A stretch of 33,502 nt of DNA from Candidatus Allofournierella merdavium (GTDB lineage: Bacteria > Bacillota > Clostridia > Oscillospirales > Ruminococcaceae). The notes beneath the pieces are model-generated. The model made no database searches. It was not told where the DNA came from and worked only from the letters and a program-made list of their open reading frames with translations. The stretch covers positions 1 to 33,502 of the forward strand of contig DWYI01000055.1 in the NCBI GenBank assembly GCA_019118765.1. The letters run 5' to 3'. Positions 23,124-31,263 of the stretch are shown here, one piece after another. The first letter of the stretch is position 1; each line of letters opens with the position of its first letter. The position numbers and the translations under genes were made by a program.

Positions 23124-23639
23124 TCACTGCCCACCGATCCGGTCCATCGCGTTCAAACGGCGCAGCGCGCCGATGTATTGGGCGACGATGACACATTTTT
23201 GCAGGTCCTTTTCATCCACGCCCTGGAACGCGCACAGTTCGTCCCACAGCAGCGTGCTGCCCTCCACCAGATAAAAGCCGCTGGCGAGGTCGACCCCCAC
23301 AAAGATCTTCTGGACATCGTCGCCCCAGAGCGACGCATCGTCCCGGTTTTGGGGAAGATAAAATCGGCTCCCCTCCCCCGCGTTCTCAAGGTAAAACGCC
23401 CGCGGGTCGGGTGCGGCGCCCGCCGGCAGCTTCTGCGCCAGGAATTCGTTCATGGTCACGTTGTAGGCAATGACCTGCCTTGCCTCCGGGTCGAAGATCT
23501 CGGTGAGGGGATACCTTGCTTGCAGATACTCCAGCACCTGTGCGCCGGTTTTTCGGTTTGGCCTGATCCGATCTTTGTAGCAGGACCAGATCGCCCGCCA
23601 TTCCGCGAGCATCTCCTTCGTCGGCTCCCGTGTGATCAT
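23124..23639 (-). CDS. Protein of unknown function
   Basis: The 171-residue, mainly soluble protein has no signal peptide or membrane segment. Its start (MITREPTKEMLAEWRAIW) is helical; the middle holds two segments that look like a small alpha/beta domain (YPLTEIFDPEARQVIAYNV and KIFVGVDLASGFYLVEGSTLLWDEL). I recognise no family. ATG 23639 is set by GGGAGG nine bases upstream. The gene has its own promoter and lies between bioY and the lipoprotein operon, with no functional hint from its neighbours. Confidence 0.75.
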   Translation of the reverse strand: MITREPTKEMLAEWRAIWSCYKDRIRPNRKTGAQVLEYLQARYPLTEIFDPEARQVIAYNVTMNEFLAQKLPAGAAPDPRAFYLENAGEGSRFYLPQNRDDASLWGDDVQKIFVGVDLASGFYLVEGSTLLWDELCAFQGVDEKDLQKCVIVAQYIGALRRLNAMDRIGGQ

Positions 23640-23686
23640 GGGGTGCGCCTCCCTTTGCTTTGCGTATTTTGCCGGGGACCGGTTCC

Positions 23687-23715
23687 ATCTTAACACGGGC
23701 AGCGCTTTTTCGCAA
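23687..23715 (-). promoter_or_regulatory. Promoter of the unknown gene at 23124-23639
   Basis: On the minus strand TTGCGA (23710-23715), a 17-base spacer and TAAGAT (23687-23692), with TG forming an extended -10. Confidence 0.55.
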
Positions 23716-23721
23716 CGGCAT

Positions 23722-25008
23722 TCATTCCAGCGGGGCGCGACGGTCGACACCGGCGTAATAATCCGATTTTTCCATCAGGTAGAAGTCGGTGGCGTAGTAG
23801 GACGTGGTCTCCTCCAGGCCGGCGGGGCCCACCACCTTCGCGGTGCGCAGGCTCTCCCCCAGCGGGATGACGAAGTGCTCCCCTGTTTCGCCCGCCACCT
23901 CGTAGGGCACGCCGTACCCGTCCCGCAAAGTGACCTCCTGCCAGCTGCCGTCGGCAAGGTCGACGGCAAAGGTACTGCCCGACACGCCGCTGCCGTCCGT
24001 CTTCGCTTCGGTGCAGGTGAGCAGGAGTTTCCCATCGGCAAAGCAGCCGTCCTCTGCCACCTGGCTGCCGTAGTAGGGAACGCCTTCCGCTATCACCTGC
24101 TCCTCACCGGTGCGCAGGTCACGGCGGCGCAGCTGCGCCGCGCGCCCGCCCGCGGGCTCCAGAATATACAGCGCCTCCCCTTGGGAAAAGGCGACGGCGT
24201 GGGGTTCGGGGTTGTAGTCGTCGACCATCTGGCCGCTGGCCTCGTAGTGGAACAGCGGGGTCTCCTGGCCGGTGGTCACGTCCACCTCAAAAACATCCGC
24301 CACCGCGCTGCGGTAGGAGTCGTTGTTGTGTTCCAGCACCAGTTTTTGGTCATAGGCCCCCAGCAGGATGGTGGGCTCGCTGTACGCCTTCAGTTTTTCC
24401 AGTTTTCCGTCCGAAAGGCGCGCCTGATACAGGCACTTCACACTGCTTTGAGAGGCGGGGTCCACCTCGGTGCTGAGGAAATAGACAAAGTCGTCGCTGG
24501 CCGCCATCTGCAGGTCCATTCGACCGCTTTGGTACTCCATGCAGAGGGTGCGGTCCGCCCCATTCGCGCCCGCGCGATACAGACGCACCTGGGGATATTC
24601 TTCCCCCGTCGGATCCTCTGTGGACGAATAGATCAGGACCGGCCGTTCCCCGTTCTGCTCATCCAACAACAGATAGAGCATCCCCGGCGCCCAGGCGGTG
24701 CAGCTGTCGTCGGTGTGGGGGCACTCGGGCCGGGCGCACAGCGGCACCGCCTGGCCGCTGGCCTCGTCGTAATAATACACGACGTTCGGAGCGCCCGCCC
24801 CCAGAAAATACACCCCCCGCGCCCCGGCGGCAATGTCGTCCCGCTTGCCGAGAAACCGGATGGGCGAAGCCGCCTGCGCCGGGGCCTGCGCCTGGCCTTG
24901 GGACGGGGCCTCGGGCAACCGGTCGCTCTGGGGTGCCGGCCCGCCGCCACAGGCCGCGAGGCCCAGCAGCAAGGTCAGTGCGGCGAACAGCGTCAAAACT
25001 CGTTTCAT
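23722..25008 (-). CDS. Lipoprotein with C-x4-C-x-H-x4-C motif (paralogue 1)
   Basis: The 428-residue lipoprotein has signal MKRVLTLFAALTLLLGLAAC with the lipidated Cys at the end of LAAC, then a Gly/Pro/Ala/Gln-rich linker. The mature part is a run of short strand repeats of the kind VYYYDEASGQAVPLC, LYRAGANGADRTL and VFEVDVTTGQETPL, suggesting a beta-propeller. It has LCARPECPHTDDSCTAW, the Cys/His motif shared with the other two lipoproteins here. ATG 25008 follows AAAAGGAG, 19 bases past the permease gene, so it is the last gene of the lipoprotein-ABC operon. Propeller lipoproteins of this kind occur with transporters or signalling systems; the role is unknown. Confidence 0.82.
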   Translation of the reverse strand: MKRVLTLFAALTLLLGLAACGGGPAPQSDRLPEAPSQGQAQAPAQAASPIRFLGKRDDIAAGARGVYFLGAGAPNVVYYYDEASGQAVPLCARPECPHTDDSCTAWAPGMLYLLLDEQNGERPVLIYSSTEDPTGEEYPQVRLYRAGANGADRTLCMEYQSGRMDLQMAASDDFVYFLSTEVDPASQSSVKCLYQARLSDGKLEKLKAYSEPTILLGAYDQKLVLEHNNDSYRSAVADVFEVDVTTGQETPLFHYEASGQMVDDYNPEPHAVAFSQGEALYILEPAGGRAAQLRRRDLRTGEEQVIAEGVPYYGSQVAEDGCFADGKLLLTCTEAKTDGSGVSGSTFAVDLADGSWQEVTLRDGYGVPYEVAGETGEHFVIPLGESLRTAKVVGPAGLEETTSYYATDFYLMEKSDYYAGVDRRAPLE

Positions 25009-25027
25009 TGTACAGTCTCCTTTTATT

Positions 25028-27388
25028 TTACTCCCACCTTGCCCGCAGCCGGTCCGCGCACAGCCAGCAGACCGCCGCGGCCAGGGCAAGGAGGATGAGG
25101 CCCGCCACGCCATCTCCAGGATGGCGCAGCAGTTCGGCCAGATGGAACAGCGGATACATCCCCACCCAGCGCAGTTGCCACAGGCCGCTCAGCGCCAGCA
25201 GGGGCGGCAGGCAGAAGAGAAGGGCGGAAAGAAACATGGCGCTGAGGGCGCTGCCCAGCGCCTCCGAGAGCCAGAGCGTGACCGCCGCCATGCACAGCAC
25301 CGCCGCAAGACGGGCGATGCCCGCCAGCGCCAGCACCCCGGCAAGGGGCAGCCAGCCGGGCAGCCGGAGATAGTCGGAGAGGCTCATGGCCGGGGCCAAC
25401 GGGGCGGGCAGGCCGTAGTCCCGCAGCACCACGATGAGCCGCGGCAGGCCCACCAGCGCCCACAGCAGCGCCGCCGCGCCGCCGGAGGCCAGCAGCTTGG
25501 CGCTCACCGTTTTGCGGCGGCCCAGCGGGGTGGCCATCACCACCCGCTTCATGCCGCCCCGGTGCTCAAAGGCGAAAAGGCCCGCAAAGCAGACGCTGGC
25601 CAGAAGGCCGGACGCAAGGGTATCCCGCAGGTCCCCTTCCCCTATAAAGCAGAACAGCTTTTCCCACCCGCTCTCATACACCAGCTGGGCGCCGGGATGC
25701 TCCTGGAGATAGGGCAGATTCCCATAAACGACGCGGTCGAACACCTGCTTTTTCTGGGCGAGGCCATAGTAGGCCCCCATCTGCATCTGGTATTCTTCCG
25801 GTGTGATCTCGCCCGCCTGCAGCGCCCGGTCCAGCCGCCGGATGGGCTCGAACTCCTCGCTCTGCTCCTGCAGCCACTGGTAGGCTTCCTGGTCGTAGGG
25901 GCCGGAGACGCGGGTCATGTAGGACTGATAATAAATTTCGTCCGCGTTGATGAAGCTTTTGGTCTCGGCGGTCTGCCAGGCCTGATACCCGGCAAAGAAC
26001 GTCAGCGCCGCAAGCGCGCCACAGCCCAGGGCCAGCTTGCGCGCCTCCTGCCGCAGCACGGTGGTGGGCCGGGTGCGGGGATGGCCCAGCCGCAGGCCCG
26101 CGAAGGCGGGCGCGGGCAGCAGCGCCGCCCGGCAGAACACAAGGCAGAAGGCGGCCAGCAGCGCCGCGCACCACAGCGCCGCGGCGGACCACTCCACCAG
26201 CGGCAGCGCAATGGGGTGGCCGAACCAGTAGAGATTCCGGTATCCCCCCAGCAGTTCGTTGGTGCGCAGCAGGCTTGCCAGGTTCGCGTATTTCATCACG
26301 TTCATCCGGCTGGTGGCGGGGATGGCCTGCCGGATGAGCCACTGGGCCGCGGGCAGCGCCAGGCCGGCGCACCAGCCCGCCGCCGCCCGGCGGCAGACCA
26401 GCGCCGCCAGCATGACCCAAAGGCCCATCACAAAGGCCCCCGCCCACTTGGCCAGCAGAAACAGCCCCAGATACTGCCCCACCGTGATGGGCATGGTGCA
26501 GCGCATCAGGGCGGGCACGCTCTGGATGCTGCGGCTGAGGGGGCCCAGGCCGAAGGTGAGCTGGCAGTAGGCCAGATTCACCCCGTAGAGCAGCACCAGC
26601 ACGGCCAGCAGGCTGACCGACAGCGCCCCCAGCTTTGCCGCCGCCGTTTTCAGCCGCCCGCCGGGGGTGGCGCGCACAAAAGCCAGCATGCCGCTGTCCC
26701 GCTCGGCGCGCACCAAAAGGCTTGCCAGCAGCAGCATGGCCGCCAGCAGGATGAGGTCGGTGAACGGATAATCCAGGGCGGTGTAAAGGCCCTTTTGAGG
26801 CGCGTAGTTTATCTTTACATCGCCCATGCCGGCGTAGGCCGCGGCGGTCTTGTCGATGTTTTCCAAATCGTAGCCGCTCCGGGAGTTCTGGAAGATGGAA
26901 ATGCCGGACAGCTGCCAGGCCTTGGCCTGCACATCCTCCAGAAACTGCGGATAGCCCGCCACCGTGTCCAGTTCCGCCTTGACGGTGGTGAGGAAATTCA
27001 CCTCCTGGCCCAGGTTTTCGGTGTAAAGGGTGTAGGCTTTATCCTGATAGACCTGCTCGTACTGTTCAAAAAGTTCGGGGTACTGGGCGCGCGGGTCGGA
27101 CATATAGCCGTACCGGGCGTTCAGGGCATAGTCGTAGAGCAGCTGCCCCACCTGATAGACGCCCTTGGCGGTATCCAGCTTTTCGTTGACAAGGGCCTGC
27201 TGTTCGGCGGTGGAAAGGCCCCGCAGATCCCGCTCCACGGCTCGCCAGGCCGAGGCGGGGGCGGCGTTCGCCCCGGGTTTTGTGCCGGTGTAGAGCAAAA
27301 ACAGGTTCGTCCCCGCCAGCACCGCAAGGCAGAGGGCGGTGACCCGGCGGCCCCAGACCTTGCGCAGTTCCGCAAGAAGGAGCCTCAT
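25028..27388 (-). CDS. ABC-2-type exporter permease, internally duplicated
   Basis: The 786-residue membrane protein is built of two related halves. Each half begins with a basic cytoplasmic helix and first membrane span (AELRKVWGRRVTALCLAV at the start; RQEARKLALGCGALAALTFF near 450), then an extracellular helical loop. Each then has a conserved turn (RAERDSGMLAFVRATPGGRLKTAAAKLGAL in half 1; FEHRGGMKRVVMATPLGRRKTVSAKLLAS in half 2), followed by four to five spans. That turn matches the coupling region of bacitracin/multidrug-type ABC-2 permeases. A single chain would supply both halves of the channel. It overlaps the ATPase stop (ATGA) and is followed by lipoprotein 1. The cargo is not identifiable. 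Confidence 0.88.
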   Translation of the reverse strand: MRLLLAELRKVWGRRVTALCLAVLAGTNLFLLYTGTKPGANAAPASAWRAVERDLRGLSTAEQQALVNEKLDTAKGVYQVGQLLYDYALNARYGYMSDPRAQYPELFEQYEQVYQDKAYTLYTENLGQEVNFLTTVKAELDTVAGYPQFLEDVQAKAWQLSGISIFQNSRSGYDLENIDKTAAAYAGMGDVKINYAPQKGLYTALDYPFTDLILLAAMLLLASLLVRAERDSGMLAFVRATPGGRLKTAAAKLGALSVSLLAVLVLLYGVNLAYCQLTFGLGPLSRSIQSVPALMRCTMPITVGQYLGLFLLAKWAGAFVMGLWVMLAALVCRRAAAGWCAGLALPAAQWLIRQAIPATSRMNVMKYANLASLLRTNELLGGYRNLYWFGHPIALPLVEWSAAALWCAALLAAFCLVFCRAALLPAPAFAGLRLGHPRTRPTTVLRQEARKLALGCGALAALTFFAGYQAWQTAETKSFINADEIYYQSYMTRVSGPYDQEAYQWLQEQSEEFEPIRRLDRALQAGEITPEEYQMQMGAYYGLAQKKQVFDRVVYGNLPYLQEHPGAQLVYESGWEKLFCFIGEGDLRDTLASGLLASVCFAGLFAFEHRGGMKRVVMATPLGRRKTVSAKLLASGGAAALLWALVGLPRLIVVLRDYGLPAPLAPAMSLSDYLRLPGWLPLAGVLALAGIARLAAVLCMAAVTLWLSEALGSALSAMFLSALLFCLPPLLALSGLWQLRWVGMYPLFHLAELLRHPGDGVAGLILLALAAAVCWLCADRLRARWE

Positions 27389-28157
27389 GCGCCGCCCTCC
27401 TCCCCAAAGACATGGAGATACACGTCCTCCAGGCTGCCGCCGGGGGCGTACTGCTCCACCAGGCCGGCCACCGGGGCCTGGGCCACCAGCCGGCCGTCCT
27501 TCAACAGAAGAATTTCCTTTGCCACCGTCTCCACATCACTGACCACATGGGTGGCCACCAGGATAATGCGGTCTTTGGCAAGTTCCGCCAGAAGTCGGCG
27601 CAGGCGTACCCGCTCTTTCGGGTCAAGGCCGGCGGTGGGTTCGTCCAGGATGAGCAGTTTCGGCTCGCCCAGCAAGGCGCTGGCCAGCAGAAGGCGCTGC
27701 TTCATGCCGCCGGAATAGGCGGCGAGGCGCTTGTCCAGTTCGTTTGAAAGGTTCACCCATTCCGCCACCCGCTCCACCTGGGCGGCGGTGTCCCTGGCCG
27801 GTATCTCCTTCAGCGCGCAGAGGTAGGCCAGAAAGCGGCGGCCGGTGTAGCTGTCGTAAAGGCCCTGCTGCTGGGGCATGAAGCCCAGCGCCCGACGGAA
27901 TTTGACGTCCAGCGCCCGGGCGCTTTTGCCGCACCAGAGCACCGAGCCGCTGTCCTGCGAAAGGCCGCCGGTGATGATGCTCAAAAGGGTGGATTTGCCC
28001 GCCCCGTTGGGGCCCAGCAGGCCGTAAAGACCCGGGCCAAGGGTGAAGCTCACCCCGGCCAGCGCCTGCTTTTTGCCTGCCGGACGGCCGAACCGCCCCG
28101 GCAGCGCGTAGCTTTTTTCAGTTCCTTCACCTGCAGGGCCGGGGCGTTCGGTTCCAT
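27385..28157 (-). CDS. ABC transporter ATPase, split by a one-base shift
   Basis: From ATG 28157 (ribosome site AAGGAG) the frame reads MEPNAPALQVKELKK, then leaves the family sequence at the A6 run (28113-28118) and stops at about 28050. Moving back one base at that run restores SYALPGRFGRPAGKKQALAG and then the rest of a normal ATPase to 27385: Walker A GPNGAGKST, Q-loop PQQQG, signature YSGGMKQR, Walker B LLILDEPTAGLD, H-loop ATHVVSD. The combined length is about 257 residues. Causes could be a real mutation, a lost A in sequencing or assembly, or slippage on the A run. A late GTG start at 28053 would lack the first strand and is unlikely to work. It overlaps the permease gene by four bases. 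Confidence 0.85.
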
Positions 28158-28182
28158 AATGTGTCTCCTTCCATCAGTGCTG

Positions 28183-29412
28183 TCACTGGGGCAGACGGGA
28201 GGCGAGATAGTCCTCCCGGCTGCACACCACATATTCGTAGCGCTCGAAGCTGTACAGGTCGGAGCCGCTGTAACGGGGCACCTGCAACACCAGCTTGTCT
28301 CCCAGCGAGCCGGCCACCTGGAAGGGATAGCCGCGCACCGGGTCACAGAGCGTGATCTCCCGCAGTTCGCCCGTGCCGAGGGTGTAGGCCCAGCGGTGCA
28401 CATTGCCATCCCCGCCGGGGCCGCCATACAGGTCAAACAGCAGGATGCCGTCGTGCCAGGAAGGCGACATCACATAGCCGCCCTCCGCCACGCTCAGGTC
28501 CGGGTCGTACTCGCTGTCGCTGCCCGAGGCCAGGTCGCGCACCGTCAGGTGGAGTTTTCCCTCCCGGCTGCTGAGGAGAAAGAGGGAATCGTCGGCCACC
28601 AGTGCCCAGTATTCATCCTGCACCCAGTCCAGCACGGGGGTGATCTCCCCGGTGGCGGGATCCACCGCCTTCAGGATGTGTTTCTGCCGGTAAAAGTCAT
28701 CCGGGGAGGCGGCGCCCGTGTCAGAGTCGCCGCCGATGGTCTTGACCATCAGCTTTCCGCAGGCGGCGCCCACCAAAAAGGTGCTGTTGTCCACTTTGCA
28801 GAGGTCGGACAGACTGCCGTCGGACAGGTTCAGCCGTGCGATGGACATGGGGGAATCGCCCTCAAAGGTGGCGAGCAGGAAATAGATGTTTTCCCCATCA
28901 CCGGCGATGCTGCCGCCGAACTCCTGGTTGGCCGCGAAGGTGTACACTGTGCGCCGGCCGGAACCGTCCGGCTCCATCACGTCGATGTGGGCGGGCAGCG
29001 ACTCCGTCTCTGACTGATAGCTGCCGAAGAGCAGCACCAGCCGTCCGCCGGTGTACGCAAGGCTGGGCGTGGCGGGAAAGTATGCCGGACAGGCGTCGGT
29101 GTCATGGGTGCAGCTGGGGCTGCTGCACAGCACGATGTCCTGGCCGCTCGCCTTGTCGATGAAGCGAAGGTTCGCGTGGGAGTAATCGTCGCTCTCCACG
29201 ACATAGTAAAACCCCTGTTCGCCCTCGGTCCCCCGGCTGAAGCCGTCCGGATTATCGCTGAGAAAGGTGAGCCGGCCGGCGGGTGCGCCGTCGGCGGACG
29301 CGGCGGGAAGGGACGGTGCGGACGGAGCGGAAGATGCGGAAAGCGCTTTTTCGCCGCAGCCCGTCAGCAACAGGCAGGCTGCTAGGCAAATCGACAGAAT
29401 GTGTTTTTTCAC
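28183..29412 (-). CDS. Lipoprotein with C-x4-C-x-H-x4-C motif (paralogue 2)
   Basis: The 409-residue lipoprotein has signal KKHILSICLAACLLLTGC with lipobox LTGC, a Ser/Ala/Pro linker, then propeller-like strand repeats. The shared motif LCSSPSCTHDTDACPAYF lies near residue 90, preceded by the repeat FIDKASGQDIV. The start is GTG 29412, with AAAGGAGG about 10 bases upstream. It is the first gene of the operon lipoprotein 2 - ATPase - permease - lipoprotein 1, with a 25-base gap to the ATPase. An 18-base motif about 105 bases upstream is shared with two other envelope genes. Function unknown. Confidence 0.82.
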   Translation of the reverse strand: MKKHILSICLAACLLLTGCGEKALSASSAPSAPSLPAASADGAPAGRLTFLSDNPDGFSRGTEGEQGFYYVVESDDYSHANLRFIDKASGQDIVLCSSPSCTHDTDACPAYFPATPSLAYTGGRLVLLFGSYQSETESLPAHIDVMEPDGSGRRTVYTFAANQEFGGSIAGDGENIYFLLATFEGDSPMSIARLNLSDGSLSDLCKVDNSTFLVGAACGKLMVKTIGGDSDTGAASPDDFYRQKHILKAVDPATGEITPVLDWVQDEYWALVADDSLFLLSSREGKLHLTVRDLASGSDSEYDPDLSVAEGGYVMSPSWHDGILLFDLYGGPGGDGNVHRWAYTLGTGELREITLCDPVRGYPFQVAGSLGDKLVLQVPRYSGSDLYSFERYEYVVCSREDYLASRLPQ

Positions 29413-29516
29413 GGTGTGAATACCTCCTTTTGCGGAGCAGGGGCCCTGCTGTGTTTTTTGCGTGCTCAATATGGCGCGGAGCCGGAAAACGGCTCTGCCA
29501 TGGCGGTGTATGATCG

Positions 29517-29534
29517 CTGTATCAAAACTGTAAA
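29517..29534 (-). promoter_or_regulatory. Shared envelope-gene motif, copy 2
   Basis: On the minus strand TTTACAGTTTTGATACAG, 15 of 18 identical to copy 3. It lies about 105 bases upstream of the lipoprotein 2 start and 43-44 bases before a possible -10 (CATATT, 29468-29473). Confidence 0.45.
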
Positions 29535-29550
29535 ACCGCGAGGGGCACGT

Positions 29551-30774
29551 TCACCCTGCCCGGGTCACGGACCGGTAGTTCGGTGCGTTGTTCCAGAAAT
29601 CCTCCGCACCCATGAGGGCAAAGGCGTGGTCCGCCACCTCCTCGCCGTAGGTGACGCCGCCCGGCCCCGGCGTGCGGGAAGTGTGGTACGAGCGGCTGGG
29701 CGAAGTGAGATACTCCTCCCCCCGCCGGGCAAAGATCTGCAGCATCCGCATCTTGTCGTGGTCATCCGTGCTCTCCGCCTGCAGTTCCTGGCGGGTGGCC
29801 TTGCCCTCAGAGTCGATGAGATAGTTGTACTGGCTCCCCCCTTCGCCGCCCTGGACCAGATAGCCCCGGTCCAGCACGGCGACGAGCCGCGGCCACTCAG
29901 GGGAATAGCGGTCGAGCAGGTCGGTGGCAAGTTCCGTCGTGCTGCCGTCCTCCACCGAAATGATGTGAACGGCCCCGGCAGACTCATCCATGCGGCACAG
30001 CACACCCTCCCCCACAGCAGCCCCCACGCTGCCGCCGGCGGCTTTCAGCTCCCGCAGGGCCTTTGTGTCCACATTGTAGGCGGCATAGGAATACTGCCCC
30101 GTGCTGAACTCCAAAATCAGCTCCCGCCCCCAGGCCCCCGCGATGCGCAGTTCCGGGCGCTGCACCGACTCATCGACGCTCACCCCGCCGGTGGCGAGGT
30201 CCACGGTCACGATCTGTTTCACCGCATCAGTTCCCTCACCGTAATCCGCGACCACGGCGTAGAGATTTTTTTCGTCGGCGGCGGGCAGGCAGGTAAAGGC
30301 TTCCGCCGCGCCGAAGCGGACCAGTTCCTGCCGGTTTGCGCCGTCCAGGCCGCACTTCACAATGCGGGGCAGAGCCTTTTCCCCATAGGCCTCAAAGGCC
30401 CAATCATTCCAGGGCACGCCGGGATAGACGATGTAGAGAGCGTCATCGCCCGCGCAAACGCTCACATCTGCGCCCGTGTAAGCGAACCAGGCGGGGCAGC
30501 TCTCGTCTCCGTGGGCGCAGTTCGGCTGGCTGCAAAGGGGCACATCCTGCAAGGTGGCATAATCCACAAAGCGCAGCAGGCTGTTGCCGCTTTCGTCCCG
30601 GGTGAAGTAGTAATATCCCGCCTCCGTGCCCGACCCGTAGGAGGAATCGGGGTTCAAAAAGCGGATGGCGTCCCCTTGCGCCGCCGGGGCGGGGCCCGGC
30701 GCGCCGCAGCCCGCCAGCAGGCATACGGCAAGGGCGGCGGCAAAAAAGAGACCCTCCGTGGTTTTTGGTCGCAT
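29551..30774 (-). CDS. Lipoprotein with C-x4-C-x-H-x4-C motif (paralogue 3)
   Basis: The 407-residue lipoprotein has signal LFFAAALAVCLLAGC with lipobox LAGC, and a short Gly/Pro/Ala linker. The same propeller-like architecture follows as in paralogues 1 and 2: YYYFTRDESGNSLLRFVDYATL, then LCSQPNCAHGDESCPAWF. Later repeats include IVTVDLATGGVSVDES and AYNVDTKALRELKA. ATG 30774 follows AAGGGAG. It has its own upstream region with copy 3 of the shared motif and is separated from lipoprotein 2 by 138 bases, so it is probably a second, co-regulated unit. Tandem divergence of one ancestral gene explains the three copies. Confidence 0.82.
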   Translation of the reverse strand: MRPKTTEGLFFAAALAVCLLAGCGAPGPAPAAQGDAIRFLNPDSSYGSGTEAGYYYFTRDESGNSLLRFVDYATLQDVPLCSQPNCAHGDESCPAWFAYTGADVSVCAGDDALYIVYPGVPWNDWAFEAYGEKALPRIVKCGLDGANRQELVRFGAAEAFTCLPAADEKNLYAVVADYGEGTDAVKQIVTVDLATGGVSVDESVQRPELRIAGAWGRELILEFSTGQYSYAAYNVDTKALRELKAAGGSVGAAVGEGVLCRMDESAGAVHIISVEDGSTTELATDLLDRYSPEWPRLVAVLDRGYLVQGGEGGSQYNYLIDSEGKATRQELQAESTDDHDKMRMLQIFARRGEEYLTSPSRSYHTSRTPGPGGVTYGEEVADHAFALMGAEDFWNNAPNYRSVTRAG

Positions 30775-30885
30775 ACAAGCAACTCCCTTCGGACGAGACC
30801 GGCAGGGCGGCCCCGCAAAATCCGCCCGCAGGCGCGGGCTCTTCTGTCAGGATACGCCCGCCGGCAGCACCGGGTCATCTGCAAG

Positions 30886-30903
30886 TTGTATCCAAACTGC
30901 AAA
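30886..30903 (-). promoter_or_regulatory. Shared envelope-gene motif, copy 3
   Basis: On the minus strand TTTGCAGTTTGGATACAA, about 112 bases upstream of the lipoprotein 3 start. A possible -10 (TATCCT, 30849-30854) follows 32 bases later, one helical turn closer than in copies 1 and 2. Confidence 0.45.
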
Positions 30904-31010
30904 TTCTGCGGGGCGGTCTTTTCGGCCGGGCCATTCCGGGGATGCAGATCCGTTCCGGCCGTGGCTCGACCGTATCCCTCTTATAGCCTGCTGGGCACAA
31001 GAGCACATCC

Positions 31011-31055
31011 TGTTAAAAGCCGGAGAGGCGCCGCCTGCGCGACGCCCCTCCGGCT
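31011..31055 (-). terminator. Terminator-like hairpin after the chimeric gene
   Basis: On the minus strand AGCCGGAGGGGCG pairs with CGCCTCTCCGGCT (one mismatch), followed by TTTTAAC. Confidence 0.5.
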
Positions 31056-31091
31056 GAACATCGATCTTCTCCACCGATCCAGGTCAATGCA

Positions 31092-31124
31092 AAGGGCCGC
31101 CCCGCAGGGCGGCCCTTCTTTTCG
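31092..31124. terminator. Strong hairpin in intergenic stretch
   Basis: AAGGGCCGCCC (31092-31102) pairs with GGGCGGCCCTT (31107-31117), followed on the plus strand by CTTTTCG. No plus-strand gene ends here, so it may be a leftover, or end the minus-strand transcript with a poor T-tract. Confidence 0.55.
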
Positions 31125-31263
31125 CAATTGAAGGCAGCGGCGGAGATGCTCACCGGGGCTGCCATCCCCATCAAAGCGGCGCGCAATACAAGGCCCCGGC
31201 AGGGAAAGCAACTCCCGCCGGGGTCCTGTATGTTTACGTTCGGGTCGGTTTTCCGTTTGCGGT

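Larger units (their letters stand above)
30775..31263. other. Intergenic stretch with hairpins, no gene found
   Basis: This 489-base stretch has no frame with protein-like composition or a ribosome site. It holds the lipoprotein 3 upstream motif (30886-30903), an isolated TATAAG on the minus strand near 30980, and two hairpins described separately. A third weak inverted repeat (GACCCCGGC / GCCGGGGCC, about 31190-31226) lies just past the chimeric gene. Confidence 0.6.

Noticed and set aside
24833-27718. A 961-codon plus-strand frame opposite the permease
   Set aside because: Low-complexity Gln/Arg/Gly/His composition; antisense shadow of a GC-rich membrane-protein gene.
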